Assembly: GCA_030435675.1 (NCBI GenBank)
Contig: CM059624.1
Coordinates: forward strand, 15,152,769-15,216,768
Direction: 5' to 3'
Source of the DNA: Steinernema hermaphroditum
Lineage: Eukaryota > Nematoda > Chromadorea > Rhabditida > Steinernematidae
Length of the DNA stretch: 64,000 nucleotides
In this document: one piece after another, positions 13,013-24,961 of the stretch
Position numbering within the stretch: position 1 is the first letter of the stretch
How the letters are laid out: every line of letters begins with the position of its first letter
Position numbers and translations under genes: made by a program
The notes under the pieces: model-generated
The model's input: only the letters and a program-made list of their open reading frames with translations
Databases searched by the model: none
What the model was told of the DNA's origin: nothing

Positions 13013-14151
13013 TAATAACGCAGAAGAATGTCTGAACGGGACCGGTCACGGGCAGCGCTTCGACCTTCTCTCTCGACGTGGATAACAAATGAGTATTCCT
13101 AAAAGAATACTACAAGACTAGCATAAGAGATGTACAATATACCCCATAGGGAAATTGTGAGCCATTGAGCTTTTCAACCGCGCTATCCAGCGATTCTGCG
13201 CAACGGAATTCCACGAATCCGAAACCGTCGTTGGTTACTCGCGCGTAGCACACCTCTCCCGCTCTGCTCATATAGTTTCTTAACGATAGCTGGTCGACTT
13301 CGACGGGTAAGCCCGTCACCAACAAGCGGTAAGGGGTGCGTCTCTGTCTATAGCTCAAGTTCGGATTTTGAGGTGGATTGAGGGTCACTTCCATGTAGGA
13401 TCCCTCGAGTTGTTGCTTATTCATCGTCCAAACAGCTTCTTCTGCTTCTCTAAAAAAGGTAAATCTGTTGCAGACCAAATAGAATACCACTTACACAGGA
13501 TCGCAGTACTCTATGACGCCATAAGACAAGGTGGAATTGGACATGGAGCCCACACGCACGCGCTTGATGCTGCCGTACTTCGCAAATATTTCATGGAGCG
13601 CGTATTCTCCAATGTTTTTCGGAAGTCCGGTTACGTAAATGCGGCAGACAGGAACTTCGATGGTCAAACGCTTGGCGTAATAGATGTAACCGTCGCGGCT
13701 GGCGGCGTACCGTGCGTCGCTGAAAATACAAATGTAAAGACAGTATATTAGCCAGCAGACACGTCTGATATTGTCTAGAGAGATGCCACTTCCAGACAGT
13801 CGCATTGTCACAGTCATTCCTGGACACTGTTGTCTTTCATTGCCAGACATTCCTAGACACTGTTGTCAGACACTTTCCATCCAGCTGACCGAAAATTGAC
13901 AAAGACAGCCTCACGTCTCCTGGACACACAATTAACGGTCCACAAACAAGATGATCAACGTCTTACCCTTCGTTCTCGTATTCGATCAACGCGTATCGCG
14001 TTTTGTCTGCGCGACTTTTGACCTGGAGTGATTTGATGGATCCGTATTGCCTGAAGAAACTTTCTACGTCGTGTACGTGGGCTTCGCGCGGCAGGTTGCC
14101 GACATAGATGGGGTAGCTCCTGGGGCTGAGCTGGTCATCATGACCGCTCAT
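13013..14151 (-). CDS. SR-type splicing factor with three RRMs (SRSF1-like)
   Basis: This is an RNA-binding protein, presumably nuclear, of about 260 residues. Exons are about 14151-13967, 13719-13495, 13449-13143 and 13079-13013. RRM1 carries RNP2 IYVGNLP and an RNP1-like YALIEYE. RRM2 has IYVTGLP and YGVIEY. RRM3 has LLVTGLP and GFGFVEF. RRM1 and RRM3 most resemble the two RRMs of SRSF1/RSP-3: GEVCYARV in RRM3 parallels the GDVCYADV block of the SRSF1 pseudo-RRM. RRM2 looks like an inserted extra copy. The C-terminus is only about 18 residues, with a minimal RS stretch (ARDRSRSD) in place of a long RS domain. The start ATG lies 10 bp after a TTTCAG on the minus strand, a likely trans-splice site. 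The first intron (13966-13720) is about 250 bp. Confidence 0.83.
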
Positions 14152-14384
14152 CGCGTTGTGTCTGAAAGATGTCAACATTGAAAAAAAACAAGGAAAACAA
14201 CGGTCTCGAAATGACAAAGGAAAACACACAGAACAGAAGTAAAGAATCGTGCAGAAAGGTCTCTCAGATGTGGTACGGTAAGGACGATTGTGTCGGGACC
14301 AAAAACCATCGAACTCACCTGTATCACTTTTGAATCGAAATCCTGGTTAAAGAGCAATGTCACCAAATGCCAAAAGATCCGGTT

Positions 14385-14434
14385 CAGGGCTGTGCGAGAC
14401 GAAACTTTTTAATCTCGAGACATGCACAGCCCTG
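14385..14434. repeat. 50-bp inverted repeat, hAT-like transposon ends
   Basis: CAGGGCTGTGC at 14385 is mirrored by GCACAGCCCTG ending at 14434, with an inner GAGAC/GTCTC-type pairing. The same end, CAGGGCTGTGC, occurs at 25036. This looks like a MITE reduced to its two termini. I see no clear target-site duplication. Confidence 0.55.
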
Positions 14435-14724
14435 GCCCCGTGGATGAATGCTGGGAGCTGCTCAGTCCGATGATGGATGTCATTCTCGTCGTGGCTTCAG
14501 GAAGCGTTACATTCGACGGATGTATCCTGCTTTAGCCATTCGCTCTTTTTGGAGAGAGAGAACGGTGTGTGGCCATCAGTAATACACGTGATCTTGCTCT
14601 GTAGATACGGTTACAAGGCACTTTATCACAACCTTATAAAACAAGATTCATATTATGCACTTTCGTTCTCAATGCAGGCATAAAAATCGTTGATTCAATG
14701 CGTTTCCTTTGCGGCTAAACCATA

Positions 14725-17700
14725 TCACATCGACCTGATAGTCATCTGCTCATGGTAGGTATTGAGAAGATCGAGAATGACTCCATTCGTCCAGCCAAAG
14801 CCGACCTGCACCGTATACTCTCCTCCGCTATCGGCTAAAGGAACCTTTCCGTCTACGTCATACTGAAATGAGTCCTATTTCAATACGTTACACACCGCCT
14901 TACCTTCTCCCACATAAGGCCCGTCTTTTCATACACCTCATAATTACCCGCTATCCACTTCTCTGCCAGCTTAAAAGCGTAATTCTGTATTTCGGGGCTT
15001 CCCGATTTACGAAAAGCCTCAATAGCCATGTGGTTGAGGTGAGGCCACGCGTAAGGGAAATCCCACTGCTCTCCGGAGTTGCGGATCAGTCCTGTTGGAA
15101 TTCCAGCAGTGAAGTTAAAGGCTCCTACGCTCTATTGGAGCTCTTATATTTAGCTAATATGCTTGATAATATACCTCCATGTAGGCGTAAAGCCTTCGAG
15201 ACAGTTCTTGATCTGTGGTATCGTAGCATCCTGCAAAGAGTGGAGTAACGGTAGAGAGATAGAAGTTAGTGTTTTGGGTATCTGAGTCCAGATTGTAGTC
15301 GAACCATGCGCCGACCGTGTTGTCATAGAAGACCATCTCCATAGTCTCTTTAAATTCCAAGCGCTTCTTGTTGTAATATTCTGAAGCTATGATGTTTCCT
15401 GGACATCAGGTTAGGAGAAGCAATATGTGACTAAGACAGATACCTATTTGTCCGTACAAATGCGCCAAAATGTCGTAATTTCCGCAAATAATGGCATTTA
15501 GATCCACTGGAATGATATGCGTTGTTTGAATAGTTGTGATGTTTTTGTGATCCGCGCACCACCTGCTACTAAAATCCCAGCCTGACTCTGCTGTGCTGGC
15601 AAGGTTCTAAAGGCCACTTTGATAGAAGGACGTAAAAATATACCTTCCACAAAGACGGTCTCGCATCCTCTGGAATTGCTTGAGCCCGGTTCACATCTGA
15701 CATGTACGCTTCAGGCCTTGGCACGTTGCTGTTGGTTCTGTACCGGAATACGGTCACGTTCCTCCCCTTGATGCTCATATCCAGAGTGCGGTTCTTGTGC
15801 CAGAAATCGAGTTCTTTCTCCAGGACGGGCAAGATTTCTCTGAGGAAGTTTTTGTCGTTTGTGGCCTCGTAGTATTCGTAGACCATCGGAATCAGCATGG
15901 GAGGTTGGGAGCGTTGGAGGTAGTAGACTCGACCACCGTTTGGGACAAAGCCGAATCTAAAAATTACTCATTTCTGTGGAAAAGAGGGTGCCCTTTCCCC
16001 TACCGTTCCACCATGTGAGCGAGATTTCTGATCATGTTCTGCGTGGTGTTGTACATTTCGGAGACGATGAGTCCTTTGATGATCCAGTAGGCGTCCCAAT
16101 AGTAGAATTCTCGGAAGCGGCCTCCTGGGGCGATGAACTCGTAGGGCACATCAAGTAGAGAGTAACGGTCGGGGTGCTGCGCGATCTGGGGACGGATCTG
16201 AAACACATCTGAAATCAAAGACCCTCTAAGGTACGTATTCTTAGGATGATGGGTCTTCATAGCAGGCCTTTTTTCCAATCAGATCCAGGCCAAATCTGCG
16301 ATAAAAGACCTCTTATAAGCTCTAGATGCAGCACCCTTTAAACGTTACTTGCTTGCAGAGATGCTCCTATATGACATGTAACTCCAACGCCTCAACTACC
16401 TATGGGCTTTGCGTAGATGGATTATGTGAAACCGTAATCCCAAAACAGCCTAGCGGGGTATCATCGATTTGATAAGATTTTGATCAGTCCTTCGATCAGC
16501 GACAATGTATAATCATTGAAAAAAGGCATTAGATAAGAGAAAAACCTTTGCTAAGAGAATGGCTAATCTTCTTAGAAAAGTGATCCGACTTTGTGTTCTT
16601 TCTGTTTGCTCACCTGTTACTAACGCTGTTTACTCATCATTTTTGCTTTCCGGTGATGTGAGATTGTGTTATTCGTCAAAGTCCATGTGTGACTTCAGCA
16701 AAACAAACAAAAGAAGCGAAGACATAGATCAACTGTGGTTCTTTTGCTCTCGGTATAAGGATATTAGCTATGTACCCTATCCACCATACCTGCTTGCACA
16801 AATCCTTCCAAATGCCGTGAATCTTCAAAGCCCATTGCTTCAATACCGGATCAAGAATTTTTGAAATCTTCAACGGATTTGGAGTCCAATCAATTGGTGT
16901 GCAGTCCATAAGTTCGCTTCCCGCAGGTAGAAAGTATTCTTCGAGAAATGCCTGAAGCTTGGCTTTGTTGATCTGCTTTGATGGATTAGATTGAAATGTC
17001 TCGTTCCATACTTTCATGACTTTGTCTATATAAATAACTTTAAATGAAGCATCAATTTGAAAGCACCTGGAGAAGCTCGAAGTGACATATCCACGTAATC
17101 CTTGGAGTCGTTGAACAAGCCCAATGTGTTGACTGCCTCAAGAATGTGTCCAGTGCAGAAGATTTGCCTGAATAAAAGGGTCGCTTTAATGAAGATTATG
17201 GTACTGCTGAATGTAGCTGGTTTACACATCCTTGAAATTTGGTTAAAGCTGGTAGGCCAATGGGGAAAAAATACTATTTCCCATATAGACTCGTGGTCCA
17301 CTGAATAGAGAGGTGACTACATATGAATTCGAGGTCGTCCATGCCCCTTCTGTTTCCGGTCTATGCGTAATACCGTGCCCTCTCCGTGACCATGATCGAT
17401 CCAAGCTTTATCTCTTCCGTGGTCCATCGCCCCGTTCATGCCCCATCCATGCCCAACTGTGATTCAAAATTGAATTGTAGATATACGATTAAGGTTTCAT
17501 ATTTGATGACCAGATGTAGTATAAGAAAAACTAAGAAATCTCAAATTTATGGGGACGACTTTAAACGCTAAAAAGCGAAGAATCGTGTATCACAGAATCA
17601 AGACAGTTATGACATAACACCAGCTCACTTACCAATTTGGACTCGTATCCGCATCGCACATATGCACCACTCCCTTTTCGACGGCAGGAACTGTCCAGGG

Positions 17701-17739
17701 AAGAAAAAGAAAGATGATTATGGGAAGAGCGTTCTGCAT
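14725..17739 (-). CDS. secreted trehalase (glycoside hydrolase family 37)
   Basis: The enzyme splits trehalose, the main nematode blood sugar, into two glucose units. The ATG at 17739 opens a signal peptide ([20 protein letters not shown]), so it should be secreted or extracellular. Later exons give [32 protein letters not shown], then trehalase signature 1 ([19 protein letters not shown], near 16130). The catalytic-acid block [10 protein letters not shown] lies near 15580. Signature 2 ([16 protein letters not shown]) lies near 15060 and the catalytic-base block [15 protein letters not shown] near 14800. Both expected catalytic residues, Asp in ESGWDF and Glu in GGEY, are present. A roughly 590-bp intron lies at about 16200-16790 and another of about 450 bp after exon 1. 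I see no C-terminal hydrophobic GPI segment. It belongs to the nematode tre family, but the orthologue number cannot be assigned. Confidence 0.95.
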
Positions 17740-18097
17740 TTTGGCGCAACTTCCATGCAGAAGACTTGTAGCTTCTTCTTGGGTAACTGATGAGTACACA
17801 GGTAACCGATGAACAAATAAACAACCTTATGTACATTCTAGGTACGTAATTATCGCGACTTCTATGTTTGTGTTGTGGCAGTGGGGGTTATGAGGGGTCC
17901 AAGGGGGTCAGTGTTGTTTTCGCACGAGCGTAACCAATAGACGGTTTCTTTACAAATAGTAAGAGGGTTTATCAATACTGATGTAAATCAAGCTGAGATC
18001 TGCATAGAGTTCGAGTCCAATCTGAGTCTGTGGGTTAGTCGGAGAGGAGGACCAGGATTCCGACTGGACTCGGAGTTGGCAATTTCGTCCAATAGAC

Positions 18098-18165
18098 CCA
18101 CAAAGCCCGATTGATCCACATCTAATTCAGGCCGATTCATTACCTTGTTCTCTCACGAGAGTCAC
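18098..18165 (+). repeat. direct repeat copy A (about 65 bp)
   Basis: The block containing AAAGCCCGATTGATCCACAT recurs about 209 bp downstream. Both copies are followed by a similar CTCACGAGAG segment. It lies in the intergenic region 17740-18486, where I see no gene. Confidence 0.7.
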
Positions 18166-18306
18166 ACGTTATTTTGAAGGTTACAGAACCATAGGATCTT
18201 CACAGTCTTACAGTCTCATTCAGGCAGACGTTTCCATGTAGACAACCACTTTTTTATATTGAAAAAATCTCACTTCGACACCTGCTTTATTCAATGCCCC
18301 TTGCGT

Positions 18307-18374
18307 TGGCCACCCGCAAAGCCCGATTGATCCACATCTGATTCAGGCTTCAGTCGTTTACCGTGTACCCTCAC
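18307..18374 (+). repeat. direct repeat copy B (about 65 bp)
   Basis: This is the second copy of the repeat at 18098, with a few substitutions. It is probably a small local duplication or a pair of repeat-family fragments. Confidence 0.7.
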
Positions 18375-18486
18375 GAGAGGTTGTCTGCAACAGGGCCGAT
18401 CTCCATTCACTTTCAGGCTACATCCTTTGTATTCTGCCTGTTTTATGAAACACCACAAATTACACAACTATGATATGTGCTATATG

Positions 18487-19203
18487 CTAGGCACCGTCGA
18501 TCACGTCCGTGTCCAACAGATCGTAGTCGTCCTCCTCAATCTCGTACTCGTCATATTCTTCGTCGTCGTCCCCGTCATCGTCCCCGCCTTCACGACGACC
18601 ATCTTGCGCTTCGGTTTCATCGTTCTTCACGCCGAAAATGTCCATCAGCTCCCGCTTGCTGATGTAGTCCTGCATGCCGACGAACGAGATGGTCAGTTTG
18701 CTCTCGGCCAGCCCGGACACGAACTCCCTGTAGGCGTCCAGGTCGTCTGGATCGATGTACGCATTGTCGACGCACAAGTGGAGATCGTGATGAACGTGGC
18801 AGTCGGGAAACGGCAACGAGCCCAGCCACTCCATGAGCTGGACTGTCATGCGTGCACCTTCTTTGATGGTGACGCCAACGGCGCGACGCACCATACCGTT
18901 GATGTCGTCCAGATTGGAGGGGTTGATGGCATAGGTGTTCTGTTGAGGTAGGTCCTGGCTTGAGCTGTTAATGTCGATCTCTTTCGGGCTGCATTTGAGG
19001 AGCGAGACGACCGGGCTCGTCGTGGACAGATGCATTCGAGTGAAGGAGATGTTGAAGTGGATAACGAGTTTGGCGGTAAAGCTATCGGCACGGCAGGCGG
19101 CGATGTCGCCCCAGGGTGGGTGAAGCGGACGGATGAGGTCTAATACGGGCTGGCCGACTTCGTACAGAATTTGATGGATTATGTTGGGAGCGAGATCGTT
19201 CAT
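18487..19203 (-). CDS. uncharacterised intronless protein with acidic tail
   Basis: This is a single open frame of 238 codons with strong coding-type third-position bias (G/C-ending codons). The protein begins MNDLAPNIIHQILYEVGQPV. Its N-terminal helix loosely recalls F-box starts such as LP-x-E-I-I-x-Q-I, but I cannot confirm an F-box. The middle has no recognised domain. The last 35 residues are almost entirely Asp, Glu, Gly and Tyr, an acidic low-complexity tail. No signal peptide or membrane helix is visible. The ATG at 19203 is preceded on the minus strand by an AT-rich stretch ending in TTTTCAG, so trans-splicing to the start is plausible. I offer no function. Confidence 0.7.
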   Translation of the reverse strand: MNDLAPNIIHQILYEVGQPVLDLIRPLHPPWGDIAACRADSFTAKLVIHFNISFTRMHLSTTSPVVSLLKCSPKEIDINSSSQDLPQQNTYAINPSNLDDINGMVRRAVGVTIKEGARMTVQLMEWLGSLPFPDCHVHHDLHLCVDNAYIDPDDLDAYREFVSGLAESKLTISFVGMQDYISKRELMDIFGVKNDETEAQDGRREGGDDDGDDDEEYDEYEIEEDDYDLLDTDVIDGA

Positions 19204-19311
19204 TGTGGGGGAAAATCTGAAAAATAGACGCTAAAATAAGAGGAAAAGCACGCGAAATCAAAAGTTCAAATGAACCACGTCATATACAATTCGTCAATCC
19301 TGTCGGAACGC

Positions 19312-19383
19312 GCCGCTTTAGCTCAGTGGCAGAGCGTCTGTCTCGTAAACAGAAGGTCGCAGGTTCGAACCCTGCAAGCGGCA
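19312..19383 (+). tRNA. tRNA-Thr(CGT)
   Basis: A full cloverleaf can be folded: acceptor GCCGCTT/AAGCGGC, D-arm GCTC/GAGC, anticodon stem TCTGT/ACAGA with loop CTCGTAA (anticodon CGT), and T-arm GCAGG/CCTGC with TTCGAAC. The A and B boxes are intact and there is no intron. It differs from the tRNA at 28241 at two positions: the anticodon and one T-loop base. Confidence 0.96.
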
Positions 19384-20978
19384 ACTCTTTTTCTACCCTG
19401 GTCGCGCCTCTTTGGGACAGCCCGTAAACACCAAACTGGCACGCGGCGCCTGATCGATATTTTTGCCCGTCGGCTGCCGCGTCGCTTTTGAGTCGCTCGC
19501 TTAGCTGCTTTGATAGTTCCAGATGGTGGAATATAACAAGGCACGACAATACAAGGGCGTCCAGATTTGGTAATTAGATTATGGGTCCTAGCACGAGCGC
19601 AGAAACGAGAAAGCGAATTGACCTTAAGTACAAAAGACCATAAAAATCCGCCAATTTGGGAGGCGAATCGATTTGAAAATCAGTTGATTAAAATGGGTTC
19701 AGAGGGCAGTTTCCACTGACGGACTATCTGGCAACTTATATACTGGAGCGCCAGCTGACATCAAGGTGTTCAAATCAATTAACTAACGCAAAGTTGCCTA
19801 TTTCTCTGCCTCCTCCCACCGGCGTTAATTAGCATGTGCAGTGGGGGTATGTGAGGAAATCGAGGAAGTTAGAGAACGGGAATTTCTCACGCGCGGAAAC
19901 AACCTACCTCTCCCATGAGGGGAGGATACAATAGGTAATGGTTATTCTCATCAAAAACGGCAGATTATCGAAAACGGTTATTGCTCACTGCGTCCGTGGA
20001 AGGAAAACATCGAAGTTAGAGAAAGGGCCTTCCCCATGTCCGTAGACGGGGAATAACCTTTCTTTTGCAAAGAGGAGCAACGCCAGACGATGAGTCATCG
20101 GTACGGAAGCAAGTGCATCATTATAGTGCAAAGCCATAACTTTCATGGTGAGAAAGGGCTTCGAAAGGAAGTGGTACATTTCCGAAAGGGTATGCGCAAC
20201 ACATAGCGCTAAAAGGGGAATAGTTTGAAAAGCTGTGAAAATCAGCCGCAGGAGAGTCGTGGAAACTATGAAATCTACACCGAAATCTTATGGCCATTTC
20301 GCCCGCCTTGGTCCACCCACCCATCCCTGAATTCAGCAACGACGAGTGCCCAAACGAGCGGGATCGCTGACTTTAACATCTCCAGCGACGCAGTCTTCGA
20401 TACAAGCAGATAAACTCGTAAAACCGATTCTGCGCATTGCAAAAAAAGAAATAACCTTTAAGTCAATTCATAAGTTCTATAAGTAGGTCTATCCCGCTGA
20501 AAATGGCCTCGCCTTGAAAGTTAACTCTGAGCTTCAATGTGATCGACTAGTAAATTATAATCATCTTGTAAAGTTTCCCAGTTTTCGCTGCATGTGGAGG
20601 GAACCCCGAAATTTTGCTTCTTCCATCGTCTGCGCTCTCTTACGCCTATGAGGGGAGTCTCTATTTGTCTTTCTGTTCGTTTTTTATCAGGTACTCTATC
20701 AGCGCGTGACTCAAAAACGGAATAGAGATCTGGAGAATCTATGCTCATTGCATTTCCACATAACCCATCTCTGGATACAGCCTATACTACGTTGATCAGA
20801 TAACGAATCTTCAAAGGATCAAACCTATACCATTTTGATGACGAATCTTCAAAAGGCTCCACATGATAAATTTCACACATTCTATCACAACAATGATCCC
20901 ATTTTGCGATGCTTGTGCCTCCACTGAAACCTTTTATTCATTCCTGGAACTGGACACAATATTCTCTGGATCCTCGCG
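19384..20978. other. intergenic region, no convincing gene
   Basis: About 1.6 kb between tRNA-Thr and the first Atg8-like gene. A 75-codon open frame on the minus strand (20748-20521), starting MSIDSPDLYSVFES, is hydrophilic and could be a small protein, but it has no recognised domain or splice support. GC-rich patches near 19810-19930 and 20270-20400 may be regulatory. Nothing else can be supported. Confidence 0.4.
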
Positions 20979-21350
20979 ATGCCCAATGTTTACGAACCGA
21001 ACTACAAAGAGCGGAGAATGCTCTCTCAGAGGAAGCGTCTCTTCGCTGAAGTGACACAGAAGAATCCCGGCAAGATTCCGCTGATCATCGAACGTCTCCG
21101 TGGCGAGAAATACCTCCCCGTCATCGATCGATGTCAGTTCCTCGTTACGGAGACCACAACCGTCGCCGAACTTACAGCAGTCATCCGAAGGCGCCTTGTG
21201 CTAACCTCTGATCAATCGCTGGTTATCTTCATCAACGAGAAGACCATCCCGTCTCCATTGACTTCTATGTGGAAGTTGTACGAAGACGAGAGAGACGAGG
21301 ATGGTTTTATGTATGTAACCTATTCTAGCCAGTCCTATTTCGGGTGTTAA
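20979..21350 (+). CDS. LGG-2/LC3-type Atg8 ubiquitin-like protein, paralogue 1
   Basis: Atg8 proteins are conjugated to phosphatidylethanolamine on autophagosomal membranes. This intronless 123-residue protein carries the LGG-2-type N-terminal block YKERRMLSQRKRLF, then IPLIIERLRGEKYLPVIDRCQFLV, RRRLVLTSDQ and DEDGFMYVTYSSQ. It ends in ...SYFGC. The final residue after Gly is a single Cys, so Atg4-type cleavage would be needed to expose the conjugation glycine. Length and domain are complete. The absence of introns, in a region where most genes have many, hints at a retrocopy or a lineage-specific duplicate, though the frame is fully open. A second member lies 7.2 kb downstream on the same strand at 28535. 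A polyadenylation signal AATAAA follows near 21380. Confidence 0.93.
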   Translation: MPNVYEPNYKERRMLSQRKRLFAEVTQKNPGKIPLIIERLRGEKYLPVIDRCQFLVTETTTVAELTAVIRRRLVLTSDQSLVIFINEKTIPSPLTSMWKLYEDERDEDGFMYVTYSSQSYFGC

Positions 21351-21630
21351 TATTGTGATTCTTCTATGTAAGCAGTAATAAATGGTGTTAAAATAACCTT
21401 TGACGGATCAAAAGAAGTACTGGTCTTTAGTATGCGATTGTGAGAATGATTATTAGGATTAGCCTTGGCCGTCCGAAGGTGACACAAATGAAGCGTCGTA
21501 TAAGATAGGATCGCACAAAGATGCTTACTAGCACTATTTGTGTCTTAATAGCGATTTGAGCCACTGCCAAACCGGTAAGATTTTCTAAATTCGTCTAATC
21601 CGATGAAGCAATAAGCAATAAGCAATAGAA

Positions 21631-22070
21631 TTGACGAATACGTTCAAAAAGCACAAAGTTGAAACACTTTTTATACTTCCCACTCATTGGTGCCACGAGA
21701 CACAAGCGTACAAGATGGACAAGAATGACACCACAGTATCCTGTTCTATTCTTTTCTTGGCGCATCAAAGCGGCGAAGAGCTGAATTCGAAGGCGTCAGG
21801 ATGGTGGATCACGGTTAACAAGGTGAACTGCTATCGTTATGGTGTAGCACCGTACAAGACACCTCGTTATGGTACAAAGATAAAGACCGTTGTTACTGAT
21901 CTTCTTCGTTTTTCCAGTTGTGTACAGTGAAGGCGGGCGAAGACGTGAAGATGAAGATGGTGAATCTAGGGGAGGTAGGATATCGAAACACGGCGAAGCG
22001 AAGCAGATGTACAAGCCTTAAAATTTGCGCATTACTTCACGGATCTATGAGGCTATCTTGGAGTCTATGA
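21631..22070 (+). CDS. possible two-exon gene of unknown function
   Basis: A frame from the ATG at 21631 to 21822 can be joined through a GTGAAC donor and a TTTTTCCAG acceptor (21917) to an open frame ending at 22070, giving about 115 residues. The second part contains VKAGEDVKMKMVNLGE. I recognise no domain. It could equally be an old gene fragment in this repeat-rich interval. Confidence 0.2.
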
Positions 22071-23700
22071 GACTAGAATATGTAGTAATAGTCTCAACTC
22101 AACATTAAAGACAGCTTTGTTTTCTGTCTGATGTCTTACGTCGTCAATTTAGTGAGCTTATGACATGTTGTTATCCTATGTTTTCGCTTCTAACTTTCGT
22201 TGGCACTCAAAAGTTGACCTTGTATGAAGAATGAGAAATGCATCAAGATGGTTGCATCGTGAAGCTTGAATGATGCTTCGATAGATGAGTCCTTAGCTCA
22301 GATTGAGGGGGCGGTATGGGTGGACAGGGCCTTCTTCGCAGAATGTTCGAATTGTGGCTGGAAAAGTGTTCATATGATAGATGAGAAGTGATTAAAGATG
22401 GCCACATCTTTTATGGTCTGATGTGGGGTTTTAGAAAAACTGCTGCTGATGTCAAAATAGTAGTCATAAGCTTCTTTACGTCACATAGCTCACATGAAGG
22501 CTCTAATCTTTGATAAAACCTATTTGATGGAGTTCATACCATGAGTCTGCATGATTTCTGTTATGCTGCACAAGTAATCAACACAAAACCAGAGTATGGT
22601 AAGTACACCATATGATGCCGAATTTAAAGAAAATGAAAAACATTAGCTCACAGAACCAGACTCTTGATGAAATTCCGCAATACGAGCCAGTTTGTGGCTC
22701 CAAGCCAAGCTGAGTCTGTACGAATCGTTCTGACTGCGAAATGCTGAGCTGAGCCGACTCCGGCTTCAATTGACACCACTGCCCATAACTTTGAAAGATG
22801 TGATGAGTCATTTTGTAGTGGGATTCTCGTGCCGACGCCACGAAAGCCCCGATTGTATTGTCGCCGAAAGGTTGAAGTATAAAAACAGGATACCTGAGGC
22901 GCCAGCGTTATTCTGTCGTAACGTCCCTTGTAACATGATCCACATCAATATTCCTTCTGATATCTATTGTGACGATATTGAATTGATGCAGCGCCGTCGA
23001 CTTCTACTTATACAAAGAGCAGTCCGTAGTTACGGAAGCAAGAAAAATTAACTCATACAAATCTGCATTTTTGCGTAAAGTTGTGGATAAACATTTGTTG
23101 AAAATGATTGTGATATGTCTGTGTAAAAGATTGAAGTGTAATGATATTTTGGCACCAAGGAGAGGTATCGGTAGATGCAAACATGAAGGGTACACGAAAC
23201 GTGATTCACAACTATCTAAACAAGAAGCTTGAGTCCATAGCAGACAATGAAGCTCATGTGGAACGTTCTTTAGACGAACTGTTTGCTGCAGACACTAAAA
23301 GCTTGGTGGTTTTTAAGACGGCACAGTTGGTGCCCCAGGCCACCCAACGTTCCACTCTACATCTACTGTTTTTGGTTGGGCATTCTATCTTGGGTACAAT
23401 AGCCAACTTCACGTGTATGGCGGACACGAAGCTGTCAGATGGACCTATAGTTGTGACGCTGGGTTGACACAGGGAGCACACCAGTAGACCAGCCCTTCAC
23501 TTAAGGCGTACACGAATATCCAATATCCAATATCTGATCGGCATTCAACACCTTACGTTCAACCAACGTTAAGTGAACCTCAATCAGAGATGCCGACTCG
23601 GTGAAATTTCGCTATCAGGTCCTGGTGGCTCTTTTATCTCAGCTGTTTAAAGGGGCCCGATCATAGATGAGACAATTAGACAGTAAAACTGTTTGCATCC
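22071..23700. other. non-coding or degraded interval
   Basis: About 1.6 kb with short open frames only. Frames at 22770-23051 and 23141-23467 (+) have neither a recognised domain nor clear coding bias. I read the stretch as decayed repeat or gene-fragment DNA. Confidence 0.35.
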
Positions 23701-23717
23701 TAAGGTCTGTTTCGTGG

Positions 23718-23960
23718 AAACTATGAGGCTTTCCGGGAAACTGATTTCAGTGTGATGTTGGGCAGCCTTTGAAAGAGGGACTGAAAGGTTTTCGGAACAA
23801 ACGGCGAACTCTGCTTTGCGCTGGACAGCATAGTTTTCTGTCTTTTTTTGCTATTTCTCGGAAGTTACCATGTTTTCCGAGAAACTGATTTCACTATGGT
23901 GTTCAGAGACCTCAAAAACAGGGGGACCTAGATTTTCAGAAGTTTTAAAGAACGTTTTTA
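23718..23960 (+). repeat. degenerate tandem repeat
   Basis: Two divergent copies of a block (start about 23718 and 23870) share GAAACTGATTTCA and similar flanks 150 bp apart. It lies just upstream of the larger duplication at 24150. Confidence 0.45.
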
Positions 23961-24149
23961 TCCATGCCTGGGTCGCTTTAAAGAGGATTCACAGCTCATA
24001 GGCAACACACAGAGCCAGATTCAGATATTAATGACAAAACGGCGAATTTTTCTATTCGTTACGGCGAACCTCATGACGGTAACGTAGATGAACTCGTTTT
24101 CAAAGTAAACGCTCATCCGAGATGCTCTTCACGGAGACAATCTACATCT

Positions 24150-24452
24150 CAGTGAGTGACTGGACTTCTACGAACGAGACAGACATAATCGGTCGGAATT
24201 GGACTTACAGTCCGATTCCTCAAAAAGAACCTTTTAGAGAGCTATGTGTCATGTCGTTGTTCCACCACAGGTTCCAGTTTCCATTTCTTCGCTCCAATGG
24301 GTTTCGTGGCGATAACTTGATTGCACTTATTGTTTTTTGTGTTTTATTTTGTCTGCTGTGCATCCAAATTGACATCCTATGCTCTCACCTAAGCTGGGAT
24401 CGCACCAAGAAGCTTATGTTTGTATTTCTCCGAATCGAGCGCCCAGTTTTGG
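24150..24452 (+). repeat. tandem duplication unit 1 (about 310 bp)
   Basis: This block matches 24548-24866 through shared segments such as GGTTCCAG, GCATCCAAATTGACATCCT, AGGATCGC and CCAAGAAGCTTATGTT. An open frame crosses unit 1 only, and unit 2 has stops, so I do not call a gene. Confidence 0.75.
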
Positions 24453-24547
24453 TCACATCCGGCTCCATTTCCAATAATCACAACTGGTCGCAAATAAAAC
24501 ACACTGGTCTAAATTGGACTGTGGTCTTCCGGCGGCAATCTACATCT

Positions 24548-24866
24548 GAATGAGCGACACGGAGCTGTCAGACTTGTTTTCCTATGAACCACACGGATGA
24601 AATCGATCTGAATTGGACTTATAGCCGGATAGGAACATTCTGTACAGTTTGTTTATCATTTCTTTGTCCCACTACAGGTTCCAGACTCCAGTTCTTCAGT
24701 CCAATCGGGATTCATGGCGATGACCCGACTGTACTCTGTTTTGATTAGACCTATCATGTTTTAGTCGCTGTCTTCTATGCATCCAAATTGACATCCTGTA
24801 CGCTCACGTAAGCTAGGATCGCGCCAAGAAGCTTATGTTCGTACTTCTCTGAATCTAGCGCCCATG
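24548..24866 (+). repeat. tandem duplication unit 2 (about 315 bp)
   Basis: Diverged second copy of 24150-24452. The copies differ by many substitutions and small indels, so the duplication is not recent. Confidence 0.75.
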
Positions 24867-24961
24867 GGGGTTAAGTCATAGTCAATTTTCTTCCTGTACA
24901 AGATGAAAAAAATGCAGGAATTTGACAAAACGACCTGTCATGGACCACAAGTAGGTGTAGC

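Noticed and set aside
24122..24553. 143-codon frame starting MLFTETIYISVSDW
   Set aside because: It lies in the tandem duplication at 24150. The second copy is full of stops, and no domain or splice sites support it.
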